This document shows, piece by piece, positions 54,826-64,000 of a stretch of 64,000 nt of DNA (within the stretch, counting starts at the first letter, position 1; every line of letters begins with the position of its first letter). The stretch comes from Papiliotrema nemorosa. Its lineage: Eukaryota > Basidiomycota > Tremellomycetes > Tremellales > Rhynchogastremaceae. The notes beneath the pieces are model-generated. The model was not told the DNA's origin. It searched no databases and saw only the letters and a program-made list of their open reading frames with translations. The translations under genes and the position numbers were made by a program. Location: contig JASKOT010000008.1 in NCBI GenBank assembly GCA_032158125.1, forward strand, positions 434,001 through 498,000, in the 5' to 3' direction.

Positions 54826-55504
54826 CGGATCTCCCTCTGCATGCAACGCTGGAGTCTACGTAGCTCAGGCGACCTCATGGTTGACCCTACGTTTCAAGTG
54901 ATATCCATGTCGAGTGGACGGTGGAATGAGGTATATCGATCTTGCACTGAGCCGGGTAATGACCTATCCATCGAGTCCACTTACACGGTCCCCTTTTATG
55001 GTTCACCTCGTCGTTGACCAGCCACTCTTCAATGACCTAGACATGAAGTGAGCATTCGGGTATATATGTAAAGACTGGGACACTCTTCTGCCCCTCTTCA
55101 ACTCTTGACGAGTTGCATTTGGCTACCACTACTCTTGAAGAGTCGAGGATCTGGTCATCCTCCAACGATACCCGAGTCGGTCATCATCGGTAAGTCCATT
55201 GTCTCATGCCCACCCGCATCTCCTCACCCTCCCCTCTGGCACATATTGCCAGATTCCAATACGACCTAGGCCCAACTCTACCTGCACCTATACAACTCCC
55301 ACCGTGACCGGGAAAGCGTATAACGGTCCCGCTCGCTTCACTCCACCCGAATCAGACCTGAACTCTACTAGCAGCTCAGCTGACATTTTGGCTCGTCCAG
55401 ATTTAAAACCCATATAATACGTCCACACCCCATATCCGTTGCAGAGCAACCCACCCTTTCCGTTTTTCCCGTCTGCAAACCGCTCGCAAGTCGAGACATC
55501 CATC
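54826..55504. other. Intergenic, nothing recognised
   Basis: About 680 bp between two secreted-protein genes on the plus strand. A short open frame at 55199-55417 lacks an ATG. Confidence 0.4.
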
Positions 55505-56230
55505 ATGCGATCCACCATCCTCTCCCTTCTCGTTTTAGCCGGTACCACACTCGCCGCGCCAGCTATCGCCCTACCCATGCTCAACCTCCCCAACCTCGTT
55601 CTCGCTGCTTCTGCCGAACCTGTGGATTCCAAAGGGACGTTGATCGAGTATACTCAATGTCCCTCGGTGGGGAACGTTTCGAGCATATCAATTTCGCCTT
55701 GTCAAGGCGGACAGGGGACTCTGGATAGCCCTTGCGAGTTTACATTTGGATCGTGAGTCCCTCTCGACCCCCTCACACCTCTCCACTCTGCAATCCTGTG
55801 GGAGCCTGTTCATCATGCTGGGAGTGGCCGCCTCGCCATTCGAAGGATACGGTGACTGACATGCAGCAACTACACCATCACCCTCGAATTCACCTCCACG
55901 ATTGTCGCTCCTAAACCCCGGGCCAATCTCGTCGCCAATGATTCCACAGAATCCCTCGGTCCCGGGTACGATCATTTCCCATATTCGGGCCAAAGCTTTG
56001 ATGGATGTGTATACACTTCTTGTCCCGTTCCCGCGGAATCGCCGAGCGTGTACACGTATCAGTTTAGGACACTCAAAAGTGTGAGTACATGTGCAACAAT
56101 GGTCACCCGCCGAGGCGTCTTGAGCTGGGCTGATGAACAGGTGTTCGATGCGTTGACCTTCAACGTGACGGATGGCTTGGAAGGAGATTCGTTCTTATGC
56201 GCCGGTTTCCCAATCAAGTTTAACCCTTGA
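55505..56230 (+). CDS. Secreted ML-domain (NPC2/phosphatidylglycerol-transfer-type) lipid-binding protein
   Basis: Start at 55505 gives a signal peptide (MRSTILSLLVLAGTTLAAPA). Three exons: 55505-55752, about 55867-56080 and 56141-56230. The ML fold signatures are EYTQCPSVGNVSSISISPCQ, CEFTFGSNYTITLEFTST, QSFDGCVYTSCPVPAESPSV, TYQFRTLKSVFDALTFNVTD and SFLCAGFPIKFNP. Six Cys match the family's three disulphides (CPSV, SPC, SPC, DGC, SC, LC). These proteins bind sterols or phospholipids in the vacuole, endosomes or outside the cell. The C-terminal LCAGFPIKF motif is diagnostic. It converges on the next gene with 201 bp between stops. Confidence 0.9.
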
Positions 56231-56431
56231 ATCCAGCGTTTGATACGCTGACACGTCGAAATGATCAAACGAAGAGATGGCAACGAGCACGTCCGGGGCA
56301 TGCGGAATAATGGGTGTCGGCCATGACTCGAGTCACGATGAAAACCTAAAGTATAATGAGCGAAATGTGTTCCAATGTAGATTATTTGTCGTATGAACAT
56401 GCATGTCTTTTGTCCAGACGTCGAAAGGTTG

Positions 56432-57537
56432 CTACATATCATAGGCACCTCTCTTGGAGTGTCCGAATCGATCGTTGAGATTCCTCGCATCACTAATTGT
56501 CAGTGCTACAATCGAGGCAACAAAGCAAATAGTAGACAGGCGTACCGGATCTTATCACTTCGTTCCTTTTCACTCAATAGTCTGCCCGTTATCCCCATAT
56601 CCCTTGAATGGTCCCATATCGCCGGTGCATCTTCCTTCTTCTTGTCCTTTGCCGCGTGTTGCTCCAGTAACGACTTGCCCCTCATCTCCTTCTGCTTCGT
56701 CAGCCAACGCTTCGAGAAGTTCTTATCGCCACGTTAGACCGTAGGCGTCACGCACGTTATGCCTGTCCACACTCGCCCTAATCTCCTCATCTCTCATTCT
56801 CTTCCTCGCGCTCTCCCCATCGCCCTGCCCCTCCCCTGGCCTCGTATTCTTCTTCCTCTTGATCCCCGCAACTTCATCTGCCAACCTCTGAGCCTTTTCC
56901 TGCGGAGTCTCGGTCCACACCGTAGAGTCAATCTCCACCTCGTGTGTGTTTTTCGAAAACGTCGTGGGTCTCTTTCGGAGCGGGTCGACAGAGGAGAGAA
57001 TGCCTGATGATGGAGGGACCAACATCCATTCCTCTCGTTGCGGTTTGGAAGGTTGAGTCTGGTGCTTTGGATCAGCTAGATAAGAAAATCACAGCGCACC
57101 TGTTGAGACTGCTTCATACGTTCTTCACGCTCCATGAATTCCTCTGCGGCAGTCTTCTCCTTGACGGGCGCGGAAGGAAGTACGGGTCCAATCACATCGT
57201 CATCGTCACTCTCTTCCTCGTCCTGCTGCCCTGAAGGCGGTCCAGCAGGTCCTCTTGCCGGTAGCCGGGGCGGGGAGGGTGAATCTAGCGCGAGAGGAGG
57301 TCGAGAGGGACCAGCTGTAGGAGTAGTTTCAGATGAAGGCCCAGCGTTTTGCGATTGTCGCGCAGCAGCTAAATGAGGTGGTGGAGCCGGTCCAAAATCA
57401 TCCTCGTCTTCTTCATCATCCTCGATTCCATTTTGAGCGTCTGTACGCGTTGGAGAAACTGATGGAGATCTACCGGATGACCCTGAGCCGGAAGCCAAAT
57501 GAGATAAATGCGGAGGCAGAGCCGGACCGATTGGCAT
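56432..57537 (-). CDS. GPALPP1-like protein (DUF3752)
   Basis: Start at 57535-57537 gives MPIGPALPPHLSHLASG. The GPALPP motif recurs as FGPAPPPHL and IGPVLPSAP, the hallmark of the family, followed by acidic and Pro-rich linkers, then REEWMLVPPSSGILSSVDPL, RKRPTTFSKN and TVWTETPQEKAQRLADEVAG of DUF3752. An intron with GTGCGT donor (near 56763-56730) joins DRHN to NFSKRWLTKQKEMRGKSLLE, and another (near 56536-56478) gives RDARNLNDRFGHSKRGAYDM, stop at 56432. A nuclear role in RNA metabolism has been suggested for relatives, not proven. The 5' end faces the tRNA-derived array. Confidence 0.85.
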
Positions 57538-57639
57538 GTTGAGGTAAGAGGAAGCAAGCTTGGTTGTTGCAAGGGGAAAGACGGTCCCATGAGTCGGTCA
57601 CCTCCGCTTTGAGCCCCGACCAACTTCAACCTCAAATTT

Positions 57640-59710
57640 AGACCCCTATGCATGGATCAATCCTGTATAAAAATTGTATCACCACGATCCTACGAGTCTC
57701 CGTTATCAGCTCATAAGATCATATCTGGGAGAACAGAAAAAAACGTCGAAATTTGTTCCTGGCTGCTCTACCGACCGAGCTCTGCAGGCAAAAGAAAAGG
57801 TAGCCGGGTGGCGAAAACCAGATCGCTCTCCGACTTCGAGGTCGATTTCAGGGGCATATGTATGGTCAGACTTCCCATAATAATACGATCATTGTGATCC
57901 TTGAGTGCCCCTTTATCAGCTCGCATAGTAGAACATTCGAGATTCGAGGAAAAGTCGAAAATTGATTAGCGGCTGCTCTACCGAGCGGAGCTCTGCAGGT
58001 GAAAACAGGACGGGTGGGTGGCGAAAGACCCGACCCCTCCCTGCACCTCGACGCGATTTCAAGACTCTTTGCATGGGATAAGTTCAATGATTTCGGTACC
58101 ATTGTGATCGTAAAGATCTCAGCTACCAGCCCATCGACTCGTATGCATAGATTTCGAAGAAAAGTTGAAAAATATTTGTCGGCTGCTCTACCGACGGAGC
58201 TCTGCGAGCAACATAGGGTGGGTGGCAAATTGGGTTCCTCCTATTTACGTTTTGAGGCGAATTTCAGACCTCACGCATCAATGATATGCCCAGCAATACC
58301 GGTATCATATTGATCGTTGAGCTCACCGCTATCACCTCATCCACTCAAAACATTGAAATTCGAAGAAAAGTCGAAAAATTCTCGGCGGCTGCCGTACAGA
58401 CGGAGCTCTGGGGATTGGTTTGGGTGGCAAAGGAGACGAAGGGTGGCGAAAATCAATCGTCCACTAAGCATTCACCGATATTCAAAGAGAATTTCCAGAA
58501 CTCCATGCATCTTTTTGGCTTGTATAAACAGCTGTGCTAGTGTCTCGAGCATGTGAGCCATCGTATTCGACCCCTGTATGCATCAAAATCGAAAGAAAAG
58601 GTAAGATTTTCCCGGAGTCGGCTGCTCTACTGACGGAGCTCTGCATCTTCTCAAATGGCAGTTGGTGGCAAAAAAGGTCAGGTGCTATACTTGACGCACT
58701 TTCTCGCATACTTTACAGCCGAGTCCTCGGGGCATGCATAAGATTGAGCAATGTTGGGACACTATCGAGGGCCGTCGCTATCTGCACTGACCATTATATG
58801 CATGAAAATAGAAGAAAAGCGGAAAATTTTCCTGGAGTCGGTTGCTCTACGAACGAAGCTCTGCATCTGCTGGTAACAAGTCGATGGCAAACCCACTTTG
58901 ACCCACGGTTTCTCATCCGCATCTCAAGCATATGCTTAGAAGCGAGGATCATACGATCATATTGACCCTAATCACTATCCATGTCGACCGCTTAATGCAT
59001 GGAAATAGAAGAAAAGCGGGAAAATTTCCCTGGAGTCGGCTACTCTACGGACGAAGCTCTGCATTTCTCGAATGTCAAAAGATAGGTGGCGAATAGTTTG
59101 CCGGAAATTGGTCTAGACGATTCTCTTCCTCGCTGATTTGTGCTGATCCCCGCCAATGAGTACATCCAGACGATCGATTGCATACAATGAGGGCACTCAT
59201 CTCGACCTAATTCGACCTTTACATGCACCGAATTTGAGGAAAAGTCGAAAAAATCCCGTCGCCTGCTCTACCGACGGAGCTCTCAAGATTCGGTTGAGTG
59301 GCAAAAGCTCTATCCGGGCAGATCACGTGACGTATCTTCTTCCCTAATTCCTCATAGTGTATGCATCTGAGACCGATGATCTGAATATACGAGTACATTA
59401 TCCAAGGAAGTGTCTACCCTTCGACACCCGTATATGCATCATAATCGAAGAAAATGGTCAAATTTTCCCAGAGTCGGCTGCTCTACCGACGAAGCTCTGC
59501 AGGTGGGAATGGGTGGCGAAAATAATCATGGTGTGTCCCACTCATCGCTGATTCTCAGCTCTTCATGCGTACTTAGCTCAGAGATAAACATATATACAGA
59601 ATAAAGAAGACCATATCTACCTGTTCCAGCTCTCAGATGCATGGAATTCGAAAAATCTGTCGAAAAATCGCTCGAGTCGGCTGCGCTACCGACGGAGCTC
59701 TACACTTCTT
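57640..59710. repeat. Tandem array of ten tRNA-Lys-half-containing units (about 200-230 bp each)
   Basis: Ten cores resembling the reverse complement of tRNA-Lys bases 5-35 begin at 57761, 57971, 58181, 58387, 58620, 58840, 59038, 59261, 59476 and 59679, spaced 198-233 bp. Unit 3 matches the tRNA antisense over nearly 30 bp without change, others carry 1-6 changes. Each core is preceded by an A-rich block (ATGCAT, then GAAGAAAAGTCGAAAA-like) and usually followed about 10-20 bp later by GGGTGGCGAAAA-like sequence. The intervening about 100 bp are more diverged. Box A is included, box B and the 3' tRNA half are absent, so these are not tRNA genes. The array fills the divergent region between the GPALPP1-like gene and PRP40. 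No coding potential. Confidence 0.9.
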
Positions 59711-59824
59711 GCATCAGCGGCGATGCCCGCCGCGTCACCTGTCACCTCACCTCGACTTTCCCTCGACGCCAAAGTGCCACCACAACCTCTTCCTCCATCC
59801 CCCCCCCAATCGGCACCTCTCACC

Positions 59825-61792
59825 ATGTCCTCTCTCTGGACAGAGTACAAAAACTCGGAAGGCCGAGTCTATTGGTCCAACTCTCAGACCCAACAATCCG
59901 TCTGGGAAAAGCCCGATGAGCTCAAGACACCTTTTGAAAAAGCCATGGGCAAGACGTCTTGGAAACAGTACATCTCCAAGGGAAAACCATATTACGTGCA
60001 TTCCGTCACAAAGGAGACGAAATGGGATATGCCTGACGAGCTTGTGGATCTGAAAGAAAGGGTCGAGGCGGAAGAGGCGTATCGCGCCGAGCGAAAGAGA
60101 CGGGTCGAATTGGGTCTCCCTTCGTATGTTCACTCTCCGGGTCGCGCTCACGATCAGCCCCACTCCACCTCGAGGCATGTCGCCCGGGTTGGTCGCGCAT
60201 GATGGGAATGCTTTGGAGAGGTATAGATCCCTCTCGCCCACCCGGTCCGAATCGCCAGAACCCGTCCACGTGATACGCATGCCACCTGGAGGTTTCGCCT
60301 CGGTCGAAGAGGCCGAAGAGGGTTTTACCTACCTGTTGAAGAGGGAAAAGGTAGACGAGACGTGGACATGGGATCAGACGATGCGAAAGATCATCATGGA
60401 TCCATTGTACAAGGCGTTGGACACGTTGGCTCAGAAAAAGGCCGTGTTCGAGAGGGTGAGTCACCACAAGACGCACCTAACCATAGTACACTGCGAATAT
60501 TCTAGCCGAGAGAAACGCGGCCAAGGAGGCTCGCATCGCCAAGCTCAAACCGGCGCTGATCAAGCTGTTCACCACGAGTGGATACATCAAACCCTACTCT
60601 ACCATGAAAACCGCCGACCGAGTCTTTGCGAGGGAGAGAGTGTGGAGAGATACCAAACCGGAGGAACGACGATTAATCCTGGACGAGTATGTCTCCGAAC
60701 TCAAGCGGAAAGAGCAAGACGCCGAGGCGGCATTGCGTAAACGCAACATTGATGCCCTGACCGACCTGGTGCGGCGCCTCGATGTGACCGTCTCGACCAC
60801 CTGGCGCAATGCGCATAATCTCATTCTCGCTTCGTCGGAATTCAAGCACGACAGGGAATTGTCCCAAATTGAAACGGTCGACATGTTGATGGTCTACGAC
60901 GATTACATGCGGCAGTTGGAGCTTGAACATGAAGACGAGGAGAAGCGAGCCCGGGTGGAGCAATATAGACGCTACCGCAAGGCGAGGGAAGCGTTCAAAG
61001 GGTTGCTCAGTGATCTCGAGTCTAGAGGCGAGCTCAAGAGGACGTCCAAGTGGAAACATACCTACAAGTTGGTGCGGGATGACGAGAGGTATCGCAACTT
61101 GCTCGGGATCCCCGGGTCCACCGCGATGGACCTGTGGATGGATGCGGTCGACGACTTGTCTGAAGAGATTGACCGAGCGGCGGCAAAATTGGAGCGGGTG
61201 GATGTGAATGTGGATACTACGTTTGACGAATTCGAGGCCAAGGTGAAAGAAGCCCACCTCGACCAGGTCGAGCCGAAACTCCGCCGAGAGGCTTACGAGC
61301 TGATTATCGAACGCCTCGAGCAGCAACGCGCCGACGAGGCTAGAAGGGCAGAGAGAAAGCGGCGACATCGGATGGATGATCTGAGGTATGCGTTGAAAAA
61401 AGTTGCCAGACATATCGACGTGGACATGTCTTATGAAGAGGTGCGTCAGGTGGTGGGTGGTGCTGATATCAGGCTCTGCCGCATATGAGAGAGTTGCCCG
61501 AGTTTGGGGATATTCCAGAGGAAGAGGACCGCAGGGCGGCGTATGAAAAGTTTATCAAGAGGCAAAAGGTATGCAATGGCATGGGTGCTGCTGATGTTTA
61601 GGAAAAGTTATACGAGGCAGACCGAGGGAGCGAGGACCGTCGAGATCGTCGCGACAAGGACAAACGGGATAAAGGCCGAGACCGATCTCCAGAGGAGAGG
61701 GAGAAAAAGGTGCGTCGGGGGTGTTGTCCAGCTGACGTCAGCGACCGCGGGTGGACAAGCGAGACGACGAGGTGGAAGAGGGGGAGATTTAG
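59825..61792 (+). CDS. PRP40: Pre-mRNA-processing factor Prp40 (U1 snRNP, WW and FF domains)
   Basis: Bridges the 5' and 3' splice sites in the U1 snRNP. The start at 59825 (accATGT) gives MSSLWTEYKNSEGRVYWSNS, the usual Prp40 beginning. An in-frame ATG at 59723 would add a Pro-rich 34-residue extension. Two WW domains (SLWTEYKNSEGRVYWSN..WEKP and SWKQYISKGKPYYVHS..WDMP), then after an intron (60124-60158) a linker, and FF domains starting GFTYLLKREKVDETWTWDQ. An intron of 31 nt near 60456-60486 joins FER to YTANILAERNAAKEAR. Later FF helices fill the large exon to 61440. Arg/Asp-rich tail DRRDRRDKDKRDKGRDRSPE ends VEEGEI at 61792. All junctions close. Its 5' end abuts the tRNA-derived array. 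Confidence 0.92.
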
Positions 61793-61921
61793 GTCATGCA
61801 TCATGATACAATGGCTACTTTTTCTTGCCAAAAGTCTTGAAACCCCTCTGGGTCGGCGTATAATCATCATCTCGTGTGGAAGGGTGGGTGACATGGTGTC
61901 GATCCGAGTACTGGGTTCAGC

Positions 61922-63121
61922 TCAAACGAAGACTGTCCTTACATTCACCAGCGCGTCGAGCTGTTTTGTCAGGCTCGAGAGGTAGGCTGTGATTTGGACA
62001 TCTTGGATTTCCTGCCGTGAGCCCCTGACGACTGTAGGACTCACCGTGTGGAGCTCCTTTTGGAAATCTGGGGCGTCGATCGTGGGCAGTGTTGCAACGA
62101 GAGACGCGATTTGTCGCAGTATAGTGTGGTCCGCCTGGACTTTGTCTGGTTGTTGGCTCTTGACAATCTGTGACGCACCTTTGGACACGGCATCGATATA
62201 CCCCGAGATGACCTGTATACGATCATGCAGCATTCTAATGGCATTCCGTTGCGTCGTCAGGTTCCCCACCACTAGTATGAGCGCCGTACACCTCCCGACT
62301 CACCAGAATACTCGTCATCTTCTCCTGCACCACCTCTCGACACCCCGTCCACGGCGATACGTTCGGCTTCTCCCGTCTCCACCCCGTAGGAGAGCTGTAC
62401 AAACTTTCCCATCCCCCCTTGGTCCGTCTCTGTATTGTCCAAGGCCGACTCGTAAATGGTCACGGGGAGGTCTTGTCCCGATTGGGCGTCGTCAAAGAGG
62501 AGGAATATCGGGTTGTCCATCGTTTCGGATAGCTACAGTCAGATTAGTTGGGGTGTAGACCCACCTGAGCGTGGATAAGCATGTCGTAGGAATCGGGCTG
62601 ACTTCCTACAGAGTACCACCCGACAACCTCCTGGGTCGGGAAGACCTCTTTGACTATGATGAGCGATGACGAAGAGGCAGGCTTACACTGTTTCTTCCTC
62701 TCTTCGAGGAAAGCCAAATCCACCATCCACCTCGAATCTTCAAACTTTGCTCCCTGTCGCGTCGGGTCGATGTCCATACTGAAATCCCCTTCTGACATCT
62801 CTGGGCGATCAAAGATGATTTGAAACGTGTTGAGGATGGATACATCCCGGTTGGTCTGTGTGCCCAGCAGCGCCCCGATCACTGGGGTGAGTGAGGGTGG
62901 TGCTGAGGGTGGCTTACATTTGCGATCCGAGGTATCGGAGGGGGGTAATATTCTTGATCTGTTGGCATGTTCGGAAATGTTGAGTAGGGGAAGGGGATGC
63001 CTGGAGTCAGTGTGTCAAGTGGAGGTGCTTACAGGTTGATGGATAGACCCGAGGTCGCTGATGTGGTCGAGACGTATGCATTGGACCTGCTGGATGACGC
63101 CTCTGCCATGGTAACTGCCAT
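61922..63121 (-). CDS. CSN6: COP9 signalosome subunit 6 (MPN-minus)
   Basis: A scaffold MPN subunit of the complex that removes NEDD8 from cullins. Start at 63119-63121 gives MAVTMAEASSSRSNAYVS, then after splicing INLHPLPLLNISEHANRS and LIGALLGTQTNRDVSILNTF (N-terminal MPN). VFPTQEVVGWYSVGSQPDSY and MLIHAQLSETMDNPIFLLFD follow. LPVTIYESALD, EAERIAVDGVSR and NAIRMLHDRIQVISGYI match human CSN6 (LPVSVFESVID, EAERIGVDHVAR, SAIKMLHSRVKLI). The C-terminal helices end LTKQLDALVNVRTVFV. No JAMM metal motif, as expected for CSN6. Distinction from eIF3f rests on these segments. Five introns inferred. Divergent from the next gene, only 90 bp between starts. Confidence 0.88.
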
Positions 63122-63211
63122 CTCTCCGGAGAGGGATAGTCCAGACAAGTTGGGTCGAGGTGAGCCGAGGAAGTGAGAGGAGGAGGTGAAGGGAGGGTGG
63201 GTTGACGTCGG

Positions 63212-64000
63212 ATGACCCGGGGCAAAGGCGAGAAAAGTTCCACGTCACGACTTTTCATCGACGACGACCTCGAGATGTCACTCGACGATGCTCACCTCGA
63301 CCACACCGACGACGACGACGAGCAAGGTAACAATGTCACAGAGCCCGTACCCAGCTACAAGATCCAGTTTCGAGGCATCCTCCTCATGGGTGTCTTCCAC
63401 CCCATCCGCCGCGTCCCTGCCTAATCACATCAAGCTCGAAGTGAGCCGTGCCCCTTTCAAGCTTTCAAAGCTGATGATACCAGATATACGGACTGTACAA
63501 GTATATCAACTCTGGTAAACCCCTCACTTCCCGCCCTTCTATATTCTACCCCACCCCTAGGGCAAAATACGACGCATGGGTCGAGGCGTTTCGGAAATAC
63601 TCTACAGTGGACGAGGTCCGGGGGTCGGGCAAGGGGGAAGAAGAAGCGATGAGGCGGTATATCGATATTGCGCTTTCTGTGGGATGGAAGGGGGAGGGAC
63701 TGGGAGAAGAAGAAGAGATTGATTTTGATGCGCCTGATGAGGTGAGAAAAGAGGACAAGGAGGGAGGGATGGGTACAAAAGTCAGCATGATGTCTGGTCC
63801 TGAAGAGTGGGTCGTTTGTACAATGAAGCGAGAGTTGACAACAGCCTGAACGAGAGGTCAACTATGGGAGGAATACACGACGCGGTGATTGATGACGATC
63901 TGCAAGGTGTACGCGCCATGCTCGAGGCTGAGCGCACTAGGGTCAATGCCAAAGACGACAATGTGAGTCCCCCATACGCTCCCGCTGAGGAGAGAACAAT
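63212..64000 (+). CDS. Acyl-CoA-binding and ankyrin-repeat protein, ACBD6-like (partial, runs off right edge)
   Basis: Start at 63212 gives MTRGKGEKSSTSRLFIDDDL and an acidic stretch. A 28-nt intron (63329-63356) would join it to RSSFEASSSWVSSTPSAASL and, after another intron, LEIYGLYKYINSGKPLTSRP, SIFYPTPRAKYDAWVEAFRK: the acyl-CoA-binding domain with its YGLYKY, K-x-T/P-x-RPS and AKYDAW signatures. After acidic sequence and an intron (about 63809-63846), GGIHDAVIDDDLQGVRAMLE and AERTRVNAKDDN begin an ankyrin repeat. The gene then meets a splice donor at 63963 and leaves the window. ATG 63333 is an alternative start. Binds long-chain acyl-CoA, with possible roles in lipid handling. Confidence 0.82.

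Noticed and set aside
57652..59604. Many open frames of 60-140 codons across the repeat array
   Set aside because: They lie in all frames, follow the repeat period, and show no conserved protein. They are by-products of the repeated sequence.
57761..59705. The ten tRNA-like cores as functional tRNA genes
   Set aside because: They contain only the 5' half, lack box B, the T-arm and the 3' acceptor strand, so they cannot form a tRNA.

Overview
The window is eukaryotic nuclear DNA from a basidiomycete yeast or filamentous basidiomycete, most likely a member of the Tremellomycetes (the Cryptococcus/Kwoniella/Tremella side). The reasons are gene-dense packing, nearly every gene cut by many introns of only about 30-60 nt with GT..CTRAC..AG signals, and typical fungal products (single TOR kinase with FATC ending, mitochondrial NAD-malic enzyme, Bio2, Prp40, CSN6, Rpc34, Yippee). 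Gene models here were spliced by eye: joins were accepted when the reading frame closed and family motifs became continuous.

Left third (1-22 kb): the 5' part of an MFS monocarboxylate-type transporter (-), a vacuolar-type serine carboxypeptidase (+), RNA polymerase III subunit Rpc34 (-), the 8.2 kb TOR kinase gene (+), a secreted GH16-type glucanase-fold protein (-), a second MFS transporter paralogous to the first (-), and a secreted GH115 alpha-glucuronidase (+). Middle (22-38.7 kb): a secreted calpain-type cysteine protease with repeats in its propeptide (+), an intronless MaoC/hotdog protein (+), NAD-malic enzyme with several microexons (+), an unknown protein (-), an intronless Ser-rich PPxY protein (+), a sugar transporter (+), a large two-helix membrane protein of unknown family (-), and a small unknown gene (-).

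At 38.76-43.13 kb two identical intron-containing tRNA-Lys(CUU) genes face away from each other as arms of an inverted repeat around a poorly coding 3.8 kb interior. To the right come myo-inositol oxygenase (-) and a divergent alpha-glucoside-type sugar permease (+), a Yippee protein (-), biotin synthase (+), a single-pass membrane protein (+), an FHA protein (+), a hidden 8-cysteine small secreted protein (+), an NPC2/ML-type secreted lipid-binding protein (+), a GPALPP1/DUF3752 protein (-), Prp40 (+), CSN6 (-), and the start of an ACB-plus-ankyrin (ACBD6-like) gene that runs off the right edge.

The most unusual element is the 2 kb divergent intergenic region between the GPALPP1-like gene and PRP40. 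It is a tandem array of ten diverged units of about 200-230 bp, each carrying an antisense fragment of the same tRNA-Lys (roughly bases 5-35, ending at the anticodon) inside a conserved A-rich context. Functionally the window mixes housekeeping genes with a secreted/carbohydrate set (GH115, GH16, transporters, MIOX) that could feed glucuronate and sugar use, but no single pathway cluster is demonstrated.
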